DNA from: Pseudomonadota bacterium
GTDB lineage: Bacteria > Pseudomonadota > Gammaproteobacteria > Nitrosococcales > Methylophagaceae
NCBI GenBank assembly: GCA_030576275.1
Contig: JALIBN010000024.1
Coordinates: 1 to 64,000 of the forward strand
Direction: 5' to 3'
DNA: 64,000 nucleotides
Positions 8,410 through 17,814 of the stretch are shown here, piece by piece. A program made the translations under genes and the position numbers. Under the pieces are notes generated by a model. It worked only from the letters and a program-made list of their open reading frames with translations, did not search any database and was not told where the DNA came from. Numbering within the stretch: position 1 is the first letter of the stretch; the number at the start of each line of letters is the position of its first letter.

Positions 8410-8476
8410 TTTGGTTATGCTCCTAAAGATATTTATTTTAGTGTGAAATATCTGTGAGTTATTGTTCATACTAAAA

Positions 8477-8510
8477 TTTAAAGAAAGGGAGCAGGCTCCC
8501 TTTCTTTAAA
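8477..8510 (-). terminator. Terminator of the petABC operon
   Basis: Perfect 15-bp stem (TTTAAAGAAAGGGAG / CTCCCTTTCTTTAAA) with a 4-base loop, followed on the minus strand by TTTTAG. It lies between petC and sspA and should insulate the respiratory operon from sspAB. Confidence 0.8.
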
Positions 8511-8536
8511 TAATACAAGCTAGATAAAGCGAGGTA

Positions 8537-9250
8537 TTAGTGGATATCTCGCCAAAATGCTTTCTTCATTGGATAGGCAACAAGGAAAAATAAGAATAGA
8601 TATAGTAATACCCATTTACCGAGTTCCAAACGTTGAATTTTTGATGGCTCTCCTACATAGGCTAGGAAATTCACTAAATCAGCCACCATAACGTTATAGT
8701 CATAGGATGATAATGAGCCTTCGCTAGCTGGTGTTAGATGGCCAGTTTCTTCATCATGGTGTAAATAACCTTGTTGCTTCCATAATACGTGCGGCATTGC
8801 GGTATCTTTGAATACTAGGTTATTTGTACCCGTTGCTTTAGTATCATCTATATAAAATGTTCGCAAATAAGTGTTTAACCATGCTGTGCCACGAGAGCGA
8901 GAAATAACTGAAAGGTCAGGTGGGGTAACACCAAACCATTTTTTAGCATCTTCAGCTCGCATGGCAACCGTCATAGTGTCGCCAATCTTTTCTGATGCAA
9001 ACATTAAATTTTCTTTAACTTGAGCATCGCTTAGATCGAGATCTTTAGCCATACGGTTATAACGCATGAAAGAAGCTTGGTGACAGCTCAAACAATAATT
9101 AACAAATGTTTTCGCACCACGCTGCAATGATGCTTTGTCAGATAAATCTACCTCAACCTCATCGAGATGAATACCATCAGTACTCGCCATGACCTGACCA
9201 GAAATCATAGACAGGTAGCTGAAGAAAAATGCGAAGATAAAAGTTCTCAT
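8537..9250 (-). CDS. petC: Cytochrome c1 of the bc1 complex
   Basis: Membrane-anchored periplasmic cytochrome c1, 237 aa. Signal peptide to about residue 22 (QVMA), heme motif CLSCH at about 53-57 with following MRYNRM, Met ligand region (DTAMPHVLW), and C-terminal anchor helix ([16 protein letters not shown]). It receives electrons from the Rieske protein and passes them to soluble cytochromes. The start codon overlaps the petB stop by 4 bases, so the three genes form one translationally coupled operon in the order petA-petB-petC. Confidence 0.97.
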   Translation of the reverse strand: MRTFIFAFFFSYLSMISGQVMASTDGIHLDEVEVDLSDKASLQRGAKTFVNYCLSCHQASFMRYNRMAKDLDLSDAQVKENLMFASEKIGDTMTVAMRAEDAKKWFGVTPPDLSVISRSRGTAWLNTYLRTFYIDDTKATGTNNLVFKDTAMPHVLWKQQGYLHHDEETGHLTPASEGSLSSYDYNVMVADLVNFLAYVGEPSKIQRLELGKWVLLYLFLFFLVAYPMKKAFWRDIH

Positions 9251-10476
9251 TTGAATGTCACCCTTTCTGGTACTGGTTTGTCTTTATCAAGGCTAGTGTA
9301 AATAGGCATTAGTACAAAAAATGCAAAATATATTATTGAGAAGATCCTAGACAATAAGGTATATATTGGTGTGACGGGCTGTGTGCCAAGGAAACCTAGT
9401 CCCAAAAAGCTAATCACAAATAATACAAGCGCCGTGCGGAAATAAATACCGCGATAGCGAATTGATCTTACAGGACTGCGATCTAACCAAGGTAATAGAA
9501 ACAGGAATACGATAGATAATCCCATTGCCACAACACCAGGAAATGATGAGCCAGCAATACTTGGGACTGCTCTTAGAATAGCGTAGAAAGGGGTGAAATA
9601 CCAGACTGGGGCTATATGAAGCGGAGTTTTAAGTGGATCTGCAGGCACAAAGTTAGCATTTTCTAAGAACCAGCCATCCATCTCCGGTGCATAAAATAAT
9701 ACTAAAGAGAATATGAATAAAAAGACTGTTACACCGACAATATCTTTCACCGTGTAATAGGGATGAAAAGGAATGCCATCTAACGGGATACCATCTTTAT
9801 CTTTAAATTTTTTGATATCAACGCCATCAGGATTATTTGATCCCACTTCGTGAAGCGCAATGATATGAGCAACAACCAACCCTAGAATAACTAAAGGAAC
9901 AGCAATAACATGGAAAGCAAAAAAACGGTTTAATGTTGCATCAGCAACCACAAAATCACCACGTATCCACAAGGCTAATTGGTCGCCAATAAATGGAATA
10001 GCACCAAATAGTGAAATAATAACTTGTGCGCCCCAGAATGACATTTGACCCCATGGCAATAAGTAGCCCATAAATGCCTCAGCCATTAGCGCCATGTAGA
10101 GGAACATACCAAATAGCCATACCAGTTCTCTAGGTTTTTTGTATGAGCCGTACATAATTCCACGAAACATATGTAAATATATAACAACAAAAAAAGCAGA
10201 TGCACCCGTAGAATGTAAATAGCGTATTAGCCAGCCCCATTCTACATCTCGCATGATATATTCGACTGAGGCAAAGGCTAGCGCGGCATCAGGTTTATAG
10301 TGCATTGTCAGGAAAATACCTGTGACAATCTGCAACACCAAAACGAGTAATGCTAGTGAGCCGAAGAAATACCAAAAGTTAAAGTTTTTTGGGGCGTAAT
10401 ATTTAGAAATGTGTTCTTCCCACAATTTTGTGGCAGGAAAGCGGGCATCTATCCAGCCCATTAAACTAGAAAACAT
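9247..10476 (-). CDS. petB: Cytochrome b of the bc1 complex
   Basis: Integral membrane subunit of 409 aa carrying the two b hemes and both quinone sites. Eight or so hydrophobic helices are visible. Heme-ligand histidines are in [22 protein letters not shown] and [26 protein letters not shown]. The quinol-oxidation PEWY-type motif reads [14 protein letters not shown] here, with Val in place of Glu. Length is that of full cytochrome b, not the split b6/subunit IV form. Overlaps petA by 1 base and petC by 4. Confidence 0.96.
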   Translation of the reverse strand: MFSSLMGWIDARFPATKLWEEHISKYYAPKNFNFWYFFGSLALLVLVLQIVTGIFLTMHYKPDAALAFASVEYIMRDVEWGWLIRYLHSTGASAFFVVIYLHMFRGIMYGSYKKPRELVWLFGMFLYMALMAEAFMGYLLPWGQMSFWGAQVIISLFGAIPFIGDQLALWIRGDFVVADATLNRFFAFHVIAVPLVILGLVVAHIIALHEVGSNNPDGVDIKKFKDKDGIPLDGIPFHPYYTVKDIVGVTVFLFIFSLVLFYAPEMDGWFLENANFVPADPLKTPLHIAPVWYFTPFYAILRAVPSIAGSSFPGVVAMGLSIVFLFLLPWLDRSPVRSIRYRGIYFRTALVLFVISFLGLGFLGTQPVTPIYTLLSRIFSIIYFAFFVLMPIYTSLDKDKPVPERVTFK

Positions 10477-11075
10477 TATGCAGCTCCTTGTGCGTCTTCA
10501 CCGATAACAACATTATTGTCACCTAAGAAATGATAGGGAGGGACGACTAGATTTTTTGGCGCAGGCATGTTTTTAAATACACGTCCTGAAAGATCGTAGC
10601 GAGAACCATGGCATGGGCAGAAAAAACCACCTTTCCATTCAGGGCCAAGATCTGCGGGTGCTAATTCAGGTCGGTAGGTTGGTGAGCAACCAAGATGTGT
10701 ACAAATACCGACTAGTACAACAATGTGATCGCGAATAGAACGATTCACATTTTGGCAATATGCAGGTTGTTGTGAACTTGTATCGCTTTGAGGATCTGCT
10801 AATCGGTCATTAAGCTTGGGCAGCGTTAGTAGAGATTCAGAAGAACGGTTTAATACCCAAACTGGTTTGCCTCGCCATTCAACTGTTATCAATTGACCAA
10901 TTTCAAGTTTACTGATGTCGATTTGAACAGGGGCTCCTGCCGCGCGTGCTTTAGCACTCGGTAACATAGATAAGACAAAAGGTACGGCAACTGCAGCAGC
11001 GCCTGCACCGCCAACAACGACACTAGCTGCGGTAGTCAGAAATCGTCGCTTACTGTTATCAACAGTGTGAGACAT
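10476..11075 (-). CDS. petA: Rieske iron-sulfur subunit of the bc1 complex
   Basis: Protein of 199 aa. A twin-arginine type N-terminus ([11 protein letters not shown]) and one hydrophobic anchor are followed by the Rieske domain, whose 2Fe-2S ligands are in [10 protein letters not shown] and [12 protein letters not shown]. The Cys pair that forms the stabilising disulfide is within these same motifs. First gene of the petABC operon; the promoter must lie in 11076-11190, downstream of the copper-protein terminator. Confidence 0.97.
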   Translation of the reverse strand: MSHTVDNSKRRFLTTAASVVVGGAGAAAVAVPFVLSMLPSAKARAAGAPVQIDISKLEIGQLITVEWRGKPVWVLNRSSESLLTLPKLNDRLADPQSDTSSQQPAYCQNVNRSIRDHIVVLVGICTHLGCSPTYRPELAPADLGPEWKGGFFCPCHGSRYDLSGRVFKNMPAPKNLVVPPYHFLGDNNVVIGEDAQGAA

Positions 11076-11190
11076 TAGGGGGGTTCTCCCAGCGGTAAAT
11101 TATAAAATTCTAATAAATTAATTGCAGGCCAGAAGCATCTGGTCCGGACAAAAACTAAGAGATTTTATCATATACGCTGAGCTTTGGATC

Positions 11191-11222
11191 AAAAAAGCCC
11201 GCAATTAATGCGGGCTTTATTA
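11191..11222 (-). terminator. Terminator of the pseudoazurin-like gene
   Basis: Ten-bp perfect stem AAAGCCCGCA / TGCGGGCTTT with a 5-base loop. On the minus strand it runs into six T residues (AAAAAA at 11191-11196 on the plus strand). It lies 20 bases after the stop of the copper-protein gene. Confidence 0.88.
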
Positions 11223-11242
11223 TTGCGCAACAATCGTTAAGT

Positions 11243-11686
11243 TTAATTTAACGCTTTCGCTGCTTTCTTGACTAGACGTTTCAACGCGCCTTTTGGATTA
11301 GTTGCTTCGATATCATCTAGGTTTGTTGGTGTACCTACGATAATGACGCCGCCCATACCTGCCCCCCAATGAGGGTCACATTTGTAAAGGTATATGCCGG
11401 GCACTGTTAATGGTGGCGTTTGGAAGTTCTCCCCCATTTGTGACGTCCAGCCTACTGCGCCTTCTGGCATATAATGGTGTTCACCACTACTATCAGTAAA
11501 TACAGTATTGGTTATATGACCGTTCATATTTTCCCAAGAAACAGTATCACCAGGAGCAATTTTTATTACCATTGGTTTAAATGCAGTTACTGCTGCTGAA
11601 ATCACATGGTTTTCAGCCATAACAGCTGAAGAAAGTAGGACTGATGCGCCCAACAATGTGCTGATAAGTGTTTTGCCGTATTTCAT
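11243..11686 (-). CDS. Pseudoazurin-like blue copper protein
   Basis: Small periplasmic electron carrier, 147 aa, with a signal peptide ending near VMA-EN (about 24). A type 1 copper site can be read directly: His in NMNGHITN and then Cys, His and Met in YLYKCDPHWGAGMGG. Length and the pattern GDTVSWEN place it with pseudoazurin. Such proteins carry electrons between the bc1 complex or dehydrogenases and terminal oxidases or denitrification reductases. It has its own terminator, and an 11-bp tandem repeat lies upstream. The family call is good; its donor and acceptor are not shown by the sequence. Confidence 0.9.
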   Translation of the reverse strand: MKYGKTLISTLLGASVLLSSAVMAENHVISAAVTAFKPMVIKIAPGDTVSWENMNGHITNTVFTDSSGEHHYMPEGAVGWTSQMGENFQTPPLTVPGIYLYKCDPHWGAGMGGVIIVGTPTNLDDIEATNPKGALKRLVKKAAKALN

Positions 11687-11748
11687 AGTATTCCTCGGAT
11701 ATTTTTAGGTTATTTGTCTTAACTGCTAGTTCAAGGTCACTATCTCAT

Positions 11749-11772
11749 ACCGAAGCTGAACCGAAGCTGAAC
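11749..11772 (-). promoter_or_regulatory. 11-bp tandem direct repeat upstream of the copper-protein gene
   Basis: ACCGAAGCTGA occurs twice head to tail (11749-11759, 11760-11770) and a third copy starts with AC. The spacing of 11 bases is about one helical turn, as expected for two identical protein-binding half-sites on one face of the DNA. It lies 63-86 bases before the start codon on the minus strand, where an activator would bind. Confidence 0.4.
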
Positions 11773-11885
11773 AAGATATATGCATCTTAGTGCATTTAGA
11801 ATCACAGGAGGGCCTGTTTTCAGCCGGAAATACTAACCTGAATCTGTTGGTAATGTCCAAAACTTAAACCTAATTAGCTATTAAG

Positions 11886-12464
11886 TCAGTCAAAGATAGC
11901 GGCGCTGATGGCTTCTTTAGCGCCTTCTAGATTGAATGATGTTTGTCCTTTTGTATCGTTAAGTAAGGTGTATTTGAAGTCTATATTTTTACCATTAAGT
12001 AGGGCATCGATTGTGCCTAAATGAGGACGAGACTCGCCTTGCCATATAGGGCATATAACACGTTCAGGTAGGCGCTCTGCAATAATATGATTGAAGCTGA
12101 AGTCTTTATGAGTTGAGATAGATTGATTGTCATTAACAACTATTGCCTCAATACCCTCATCAGCTGGAACGATAGTAGCCGTGAAGCCTCGAATCATTTT
12201 TACAGGCTTTTTGTCATCTATTTGAAAGATGGGCAGTTCATTTTGTGATAGTTCATCAAAGTTATTATCTGACAGGCTGAAATCTAACCAAACAATACCT
12301 TCCACCGTTTTAAAAATAGCTAGTTCATAGCCTTCTTCATTTCTGACCATGGCGGATTTTATTTCGTTTTGATTACCGTCCTGCGAAAAGGTTTCAATTT
12401 GCCATTGCGCGGAAACAGAAGATGAAAATAGAGTGATAATAAAAAAAGCTACGATATTGTTCAT
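11886..12464 (-). CDS. Secreted protein of unknown function, coupled to the ABC exporter gene
   Basis: Protein of 192 aa with a signal peptide ending near SSVSA-QW (about 19), so likely periplasmic. The mature part contains no membrane span, heme motif or lipobox and has a single Cys (ERVICPIWQ). I do not recognise the family. Its ATG shares one base with the stop codon of the upstream ATM1-type exporter (TAATG), which implies translational coupling and a possible accessory role for that exporter. Function not assigned. Confidence 0.65.
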   Translation of the reverse strand: MNNIVAFFIITLFSSSVSAQWQIETFSQDGNQNEIKSAMVRNEEGYELAIFKTVEGIVWLDFSLSDNNFDELSQNELPIFQIDDKKPVKMIRGFTATIVPADEGIEAIVVNDNQSISTHKDFSFNHIIAERLPERVICPIWQGESRPHLGTIDALLNGKNIDFKYTLLNDTKGQTSFNLEGAKEAISAAIFD

Positions 12465-14221
12465 TAATTTTTACCTTCAGTTTGTTGAAGTGCCCACATT
12501 GCGGCATAACGTCCTTGGGCTACGAGCAGTTCTCTATGATTGCCTTGTTCTATGATTTTACCGTGATCTAACACTAAAATGGTATCTGCATCCGTGATTG
12601 TTGATAGACGATGCGCGATGGCTAAAGTTGTTTTATTGGTACTGAGTGATTTAAGTTCTTGATTTATGATTTGTTCAGAATGACTATCTAAAGCCGATGT
12701 GGCCTCGTCAAAAATAAGAATTTTTGGATTTTTAAGTAATGTTCGCGCTATGGCAACACGTTGTTTTTCACCGCCAGATAATTTTAGGCCGCGTTCACCA
12801 ACTAAGCTTTTATAACCATCCGGCAGTTTTTCGATAAAGTCATGAATATGCGCCTGTTTAGCTGCATCGAAAACTGCTTGTTTATCAACCTGTGGATTAC
12901 CATATAAAATATTTTGATAAATGGTATCGTTAAATAAAACGGTGTCTTGCGGCACTACACCGATGGCTTGGCGCAGACTGTGTTGGTCGACATTTCGAAT
13001 ATCTTGGCCATCAATGGTGATATTGCCCGCTTGGGGATCATAAAAACGAAATAACAATCTGATCAGTGTTGATTTCCCTGAACCGCTAGCACCAACGATG
13101 GCCAGCTTTTTACCGGCTTCAATAGTAAAGTTAATGTCATGCAGGATGGGCCGATTTGCATCATAATGAAAATTAACATGATTGAATTGAATTGTACCGT
13201 GTTGCACAGTGAGCGTTGATACATCAATGTTATCGACCGTTTCTTGTTGCTCATCGAGCAACGTAAACATTCGTTCCATATCGGCTAAGGAATGGCGGAT
13301 TTCACGGTAGACAAAGCCAAGAAAGCCTAGCGGTAAATAGAGTTGTAATAAAAAGGCATTAATTAAAACCAGATCACCTAAGGTCAACTCTCCTTCAACA
13401 ACTCCTTGGCCAGCTAGTAACATTAGAATGGTAAGGCCTACCGCGATAATGGCGCCTTGCCCTACATTGAGTAGCGATAATGATGTTTGATTTTTAATCG
13501 CAGAGCCTTCCCAAGACCTAAGTTTTTCATCATAACGTTGCAATTCATAGTGTTCATTGTTGAAGTATTTGACCGTTTCATAGTTGAGTAAGCTATCAAC
13601 AGCCTGGTTATTTGCTTTGGAATCCATATCATTCATCGCGCGACGATAACGCATACGCCATTCAGTGATAATTAGGGTGTAAATGATATAAAACAAAATA
13701 GTCATCGTGGTGATAATGGCGTAAATACTGTCGTACTTTGTAAGAAGAATGATGGTGACGAGCGCTATTTCGACTAAGGTTGGCAAAATATTAAAGATCA
13801 TGAAATTCATTAAAAAGCTTATGCCACGGGTACCGCGTTCGATATCTCGTGAAATGCCGCCCGTTTGACGCTGTAAATGAAATCGCAGTGATAGTTTATG
13901 TAGGTGTTCAAAAATATTGCCGGCAATACGACGAACTGAACGATAAATGACTTTAGCAAATAGCGCGTCACGTAATTCACTGAATAGACTGCTTGCTAAG
14001 CGCAAACAACCATAAGTAACTAGCATGGCAATCGGTAAATAGATTATGTCTTGTTGTTGAGGATCAAGTGCATCTACCACGCCTTTCAGCGCCAGAGGAA
14101 TACCAACATTTGCGATTTTAGCAAAGGTTAATAGCGTTAGGGCAATCGCCACACGGCCTTTAAACTCCCATATGTAGGGCAAAAGGCTACGGATAGCTTT
14201 CCAGTCTTGATTTTCTTTCAT
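12464..14221 (-). CDS. ATM1/HMT1-type ABC exporter (fused permease and ATPase)
   Basis: Half-size ABC exporter of 585 aa that works as a homodimer in the inner membrane. The N-terminal six-helix permease spans about residues 15-310; the ATPase domain carries Walker A GASGSGKST, signature LSGGEKQRVA, Walker B ILIFDEATSALD and the switch His (AIAHRLSTI). The N-terminal pattern (SLLPYIWEFKGRVAIALTLL, GIPLALKGVVDAL) fits the ATM1/heavy-metal-tolerance group, whose members export glutathione-linked metals or sulfur compounds. Substrate unproven. First gene of a two-gene unit with the secreted protein at 11886-12464. Confidence 0.9.
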   Translation of the reverse strand: MKENQDWKAIRSLLPYIWEFKGRVAIALTLLTFAKIANVGIPLALKGVVDALDPQQQDIIYLPIAMLVTYGCLRLASSLFSELRDALFAKVIYRSVRRIAGNIFEHLHKLSLRFHLQRQTGGISRDIERGTRGISFLMNFMIFNILPTLVEIALVTIILLTKYDSIYAIITTMTILFYIIYTLIITEWRMRYRRAMNDMDSKANNQAVDSLLNYETVKYFNNEHYELQRYDEKLRSWEGSAIKNQTSLSLLNVGQGAIIAVGLTILMLLAGQGVVEGELTLGDLVLINAFLLQLYLPLGFLGFVYREIRHSLADMERMFTLLDEQQETVDNIDVSTLTVQHGTIQFNHVNFHYDANRPILHDINFTIEAGKKLAIVGASGSGKSTLIRLLFRFYDPQAGNITIDGQDIRNVDQHSLRQAIGVVPQDTVLFNDTIYQNILYGNPQVDKQAVFDAAKQAHIHDFIEKLPDGYKSLVGERGLKLSGGEKQRVAIARTLLKNPKILIFDEATSALDSHSEQIINQELKSLSTNKTTLAIAHRLSTITDADTILVLDHGKIIEQGNHRELLVAQGRYAAMWALQQTEGKN

Positions 14222-14385
14222 AAAGAGAAGTGTAGCGGATTATTAATTGCTAGTGATGACATTTAGCAACCTGAAATTAAAGCATAAAAGCCCTAGTCTT
14301 AGTTTTTGGGTATAATTGGCTGTTTTCTGATTGAAATTAAAAAGTTTGTACTAATTTATTGTGTAGGTTTTGAGGGTGAAAGTTA

Positions 14386-14634
14386 ATGCCATTGTATGAA
14401 TATCATTGTGATGCTTGTGAGCATGAATTTGAAGCATTACAAAAAATGAGTGATGAGCCGTTAGTTCATTGTCCTGCTTGTGATGAAGCGTCATTACGCA
14501 AGTTGGTTTCAGCCGCAGGCTTTCGTTTGAAGGGCGATGGTTGGTATGAAACAGACTTTAAAAGTGGTAACAAACGTAATCTGGCAGATAGCGGGGCTGA
14601 TTCACCAACAAAAAAGTCTGATAAAACAGCATAA
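14386..14634 (+). CDS. FmdB-family zinc ribbon protein
   Basis: Small protein of 82 aa beginning MPLYEYHCDACEHEFE, with two zinc-binding CxxC pairs (CDAC, CPAC) and the trailing GFRLKGDGWYETDFK typical of the FmdB/putative regulatory protein family. The C-terminus is polar and disordered. GAGGGTG precedes the start. It begins a block with the DUF502 gene and aspS, a common order in Gammaproteobacteria. The molecular role of the family is not established. Confidence 0.88.
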   Translation: MPLYEYHCDACEHEFEALQKMSDEPLVHCPACDEASLRKLVSAAGFRLKGDGWYETDFKSGNKRNLADSGADSPTKKSDKTA

Positions 14635-14665
14635 ACCCCTATCTCTCATAAAGAATTAACTTGAA

Positions 14666-15298
14666 ATGAAAAAATATCTGATCGCTGGTTTGTTGGTGTG
14701 GATGCCGTTAGGTATTACTTTTCTAGTTGTACGTGCGATAGTGGATTTTTTAGACCGTTCTCTATTATTGTTACCCTACGCATATCAACCAGATAATTTA
14801 CTAGGTTTCCATATTCCTGGTTTTGGCGTCGTTTTAGCCGTCGTTATGGTGTTAGCTACAGGCATGATTGTCGCTAACTTCTTGGGGCGGCGTATTGTTG
14901 TTGCATGGGAATCGTTATTGGCAAGAATTCCTGTTGTGCGCAACTTATATGCTGGTATTAAACAAGTTTTAGAAGCTGTGCTGGCAGCTGATGGCAAATC
15001 ATTCCGTAAAGTATTGCTAGTTGAATACCCTCGTAAAGGAGTTTGGAGTCTAGCATTTATGACGTCATCTGATTTAGGGGAAGTTCAGCAAAAAACAGCC
15101 GGAGATGTTGTCAGTGTATTTATTCCAACGACACCTAATCCGACATCTGGTTTTGTGTTGATGGTACAGAGATCGGAAGTGATTGAAATGGACATGACCG
15201 TTGAAGAGGGTCTCAAGATGATTATCTCAATGGGTGTTGTTGTGCCAAAATTTAATAAAGATAAGCTTATCAATGATGTGAATATCGATAAGCCGTAA
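14666..15298 (+). CDS. DUF502 family inner-membrane protein
   Basis: Protein of 210 aa with two N-terminal membrane helices (YLIAGLLVWMPLGITFLVV and FGVVLAVVMVLATGMIVANFLG), then a conserved cytoplasmic part with IPVVRNLYAGIKQVLEAV and IPTTPNPTSGFVLMVQRSEV, hallmarks of DUF502. No enzymatic residues are known for this family. It starts 31 bases after the FmdB-like gene and precedes aspS by 65 bases, so the three are probably co-transcribed. Confidence 0.88.
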   Translation: MKKYLIAGLLVWMPLGITFLVVRAIVDFLDRSLLLLPYAYQPDNLLGFHIPGFGVVLAVVMVLATGMIVANFLGRRIVVAWESLLARIPVVRNLYAGIKQVLEAVLAADGKSFRKVLLVEYPRKGVWSLAFMTSSDLGEVQQKTAGDVVSVFIPTTPNPTSGFVLMVQRSEVIEMDMTVEEGLKMIISMGVVVPKFNKDKLINDVNIDKP

Positions 15299-15363
15299 AA
15301 ACTCTGAGTGCCACACATTGATTGTGGTGTGACCCTAATAAATTGAACTATTGGAATTGAACT

Positions 15364-17163
15364 ATGCGTAGCCATTATTGCGGCGATGTGAACGAAACAT
15401 TGGAAGGTCAAACTGTAACTATCGCTGGATGGATGCACCGTCGTCGTGATCACGGTGGCGTTATTTTTATTGACTTACGTGATCGTGAAGGTTTGGTTCA
15501 AGTGGTCTGTAATCCTGAAGATGTAGCCAGTTTTGCTATAGCAGAAGGTGTGCGTAGTGAATACGTATTACAAATTGAAGGATCTGTTCGATTACGTCCT
15601 GAAGGTAGCGATAACCCAAACATGAGTAGTGGGAAAATTGAAATCGTTGCTAAGCGCATGGATATTTTGAATAGTTCTGAAACACCGCCATTCCCACTAA
15701 CAGGACAAGCAGAAGTAAGTGAAGACGTACGTTTACGTCATCGTTATATTGATTTACGTCGTCCTGAAATGTTGCAAAAGCTACGTTTCCGTTCAAAAAT
15801 AACCAGCCTATTGCGACGTTTTCTTGATGAGAATGGTTTCTTAGATATCGAAACGCCTATTCTAACTAAGGCAACACCTGAAGGTGCGCGCGATTATTTA
15901 GTGCCAAGTCGTACTCATCCAGGGGACTTCTTTGCCTTGCCTCAATCACCACAATTGTTTAAACAATTGCTGATGGTGGCAGGGATGGATCGTTATTATC
16001 AGATCGTGCGTTGTTTCCGTGATGAAGATCTACGTGCTGATCGCCAGCCTGAATTTACCCAAGTCGATATAGAAACTTCATTTGTTGAAGAAGAAGATCT
16101 GATGACGATGATGGAGGAAATGATTCGTAGTTTGTTTGCCAATGTTTTAGAACAGGCTTTACCAAATCCTTTCCCACGTATGACATATGCTGATGCAATG
16201 ACTCGTTACGGCAGTGATAAACCTGACTTACGAATTGACTTAGAGCTAGTTGAAATTAGCGACTTAATGAGAGATGTTGATTTCAAAGTATTCTCTGGTC
16301 CAGCTAATGATGAAAATGGTCGTGTTGCTGCTCTACGTGTGCCAGCGGGTGCAGAGTTGAGTCGTAAATCGATCGATGATTACACTAAATTTGTCGGTAT
16401 CTATGGCGCGAAAGGCCTAGCTTATATTAAAGTCAACGATCTTGATGCCGGTCGTGAAGGTTTGCAATCACCTATCTTGAAATTCTTGCCTGACGAAGTC
16501 GTTGCCTCAATTATGCAACGCACCAACGCACAAACGGGTGATTTAGTATTCTTTGGTGCTGATAGCATTAATGTTGTTAACGAAGCATTAGGTGCTTTAC
16601 GCGTTAAAATTGGCCATGATTTAGGTTTAGTGAAACATGGTTGGCAACCGTTGTGGGTAGTCGCATTCCCGATGTTTGAGTGGGATGCAAAATCTAATCG
16701 TTGGACAGCACTACATCACCCGTTTACAGCACCACGTGAAGCTGATCTTGGTTTATTAGAAACAGATCCTGGTAAATGCTTATCACGTGCCTACGATATG
16801 GTGTTGAATGGTACCGAATTAGGCGGCGGTTCGATGCGTATTCATAAATCTGACGTGCAAAGTCAAGTATTTGAATTACTGGGTATTTCGAAAGAAGAAG
16901 CCGATGATAAATTTGGCTTCTTATTAGATGCTTTGAAATTTGGTTGCCCGCCACATGGTGGTTTAGCGTTTGGTTTAGATCGACTTGCCATGTTGATGAC
17001 GGGATCGTCATCTATTCGTGATGTGATGGCATTCCCTAAAACACAATCAGCAAGTTGTTTATTGACCAGCGCACCAAGCGCGGTGAGCGATGCACAGCTA
17101 AAAGAGCTGAATATTCGTGTGCGTAAGCAAGCAACTTTGGTCGAGACTGCAGAGAAGTCTTAA
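15364..17163 (+). CDS. aspS: Aspartyl-tRNA synthetase
   Basis: Class IIb synthetase of 599 aa. Order: OB-fold anticodon-binding domain (1-110), class II catalytic core with motif 2 ([20 protein letters not shown]) and motif 3 ([16 protein letters not shown]), and the bacterial GAD insertion (about 290-410). In the anticodon domain it has RRRDHGG, with His30 at the position where the non-discriminating Pseudomonas aeruginosa enzyme has His31; enzymes specific for tRNA-Asp usually have Leu. This suggests it may also charge tRNA-Asn, with Asp then amidated by GatCAB. Enzyme call is certain; the tRNA specificity is inference. Confidence 0.98.
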   Translation: MRSHYCGDVNETLEGQTVTIAGWMHRRRDHGGVIFIDLRDREGLVQVVCNPEDVASFAIAEGVRSEYVLQIEGSVRLRPEGSDNPNMSSGKIEIVAKRMDILNSSETPPFPLTGQAEVSEDVRLRHRYIDLRRPEMLQKLRFRSKITSLLRRFLDENGFLDIETPILTKATPEGARDYLVPSRTHPGDFFALPQSPQLFKQLLMVAGMDRYYQIVRCFRDEDLRADRQPEFTQVDIETSFVEEEDLMTMMEEMIRSLFANVLEQALPNPFPRMTYADAMTRYGSDKPDLRIDLELVEISDLMRDVDFKVFSGPANDENGRVAALRVPAGAELSRKSIDDYTKFVGIYGAKGLAYIKVNDLDAGREGLQSPILKFLPDEVVASIMQRTNAQTGDLVFFGADSINVVNEALGALRVKIGHDLGLVKHGWQPLWVVAFPMFEWDAKSNRWTALHHPFTAPREADLGLLETDPGKCLSRAYDMVLNGTELGGGSMRIHKSDVQSQVFELLGISKEEADDKFGFLLDALKFGCPPHGGLAFGLDRLAMLMTGSSSIRDVMAFPKTQSASCLLTSAPSAVSDAQLKELNIRVRKQATLVETAEKS

Positions 17164-17191
17164 GTCTAATATAACTACGAGGGCCGTTCAG

Positions 17192-17383
17192 ATGAATGAC
17201 ATTACGCCAGTAACCTCATGTAGCCAAGAGCGATATGAGGTTCGTTCAACTGATCTGCCCTTGAGCTGTCCTATGCCAAAGATGACGCTTTGGGATGGCC
17301 ACCCCAAAGTCTATTTAGATATACAAAGTAACGGTGAAGTATCGTGTCCCTATTGTGGTGCACTATATGTATTGGTTGAATGA
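17192..17383 (+). CDS. Small zinc-finger CHCC-type protein
   Basis: Protein of 63 aa with the zf-CHCC pattern: LSCPMP, GHPKVYLDI and CPYCGALYVL supply the Cys and His ligands. This is the fold shared with the mitochondrial complex I subunit NDUFS6; the bacterial role is unknown. The ATG at 17192 is preceded by GAGGG and gives the usual family length; an upstream in-frame start would run inside aspS. Its stop overlaps the mutT start by 4 bases (ATGA), so the two are translationally coupled. Confidence 0.85.
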   Translation: MNDITPVTSCSQERYEVRSTDLPLSCPMPKMTLWDGHPKVYLDIQSNGEVSCPYCGALYVLVE

Positions 17384-17775
17384 ACAAAGTCATACACGTC
17401 GCGGTTGCAACCATAGTTAATGCTGACAACGAGGTATTATTAGCACTTCGGCAAGCACATCAACACCTAGGCAATTTATGGGAATTTCCTGGCGGTAAAG
17501 TAGAGGCTGATGAAACGGTTTATGCTGCATTGAAGCGTGAAATTTGGGAAGAATTGGCTATTACAGTCATTGCCGCCAAGCCATTACTGACAGTTTCTCA
17601 TGACTATGACGATAGGTCGGTTTTGTTAGATGTTTGGCATGTCGATAAATTTGATGGAACACCGCACGGTCAAGAAGGTCAAAGATTACAATGGTGTGCT
17701 ATATCTAATTTAGTTGATATCGAGTTCCCATCAGCTAATGTGCCTATTATTTCAGCTCTCCAAGCATTGTTATAA
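17380..17775 (+). CDS. mutT: MutT-type Nudix hydrolase (8-oxo-dGTP diphosphatase)
   Basis: Protein of 131 aa. The Nudix box is readable as GGKVEADETVYAALKREIW followed by EEL, with Ala where a Gly usually closes the motif (EELAI). The start VIHVAVATIVNADNEVLLALR and the end QRLQWCAISNL match MutT, which removes oxidised dGTP from the nucleotide pool and prevents A-to-C transversions. Start codon overlaps the previous stop. Confidence 0.9.
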   Translation: MNKVIHVAVATIVNADNEVLLALRQAHQHLGNLWEFPGGKVEADETVYAALKREIWEELAITVIAAKPLLTVSHDYDDRSVLLDVWHVDKFDGTPHGQEGQRLQWCAISNLVDIEFPSANVPIISALQALL

Positions 17776-17814
17776 TTTAAGCTAAGTATTCGAGTATTAA
17801 GGGTAATATATAAA

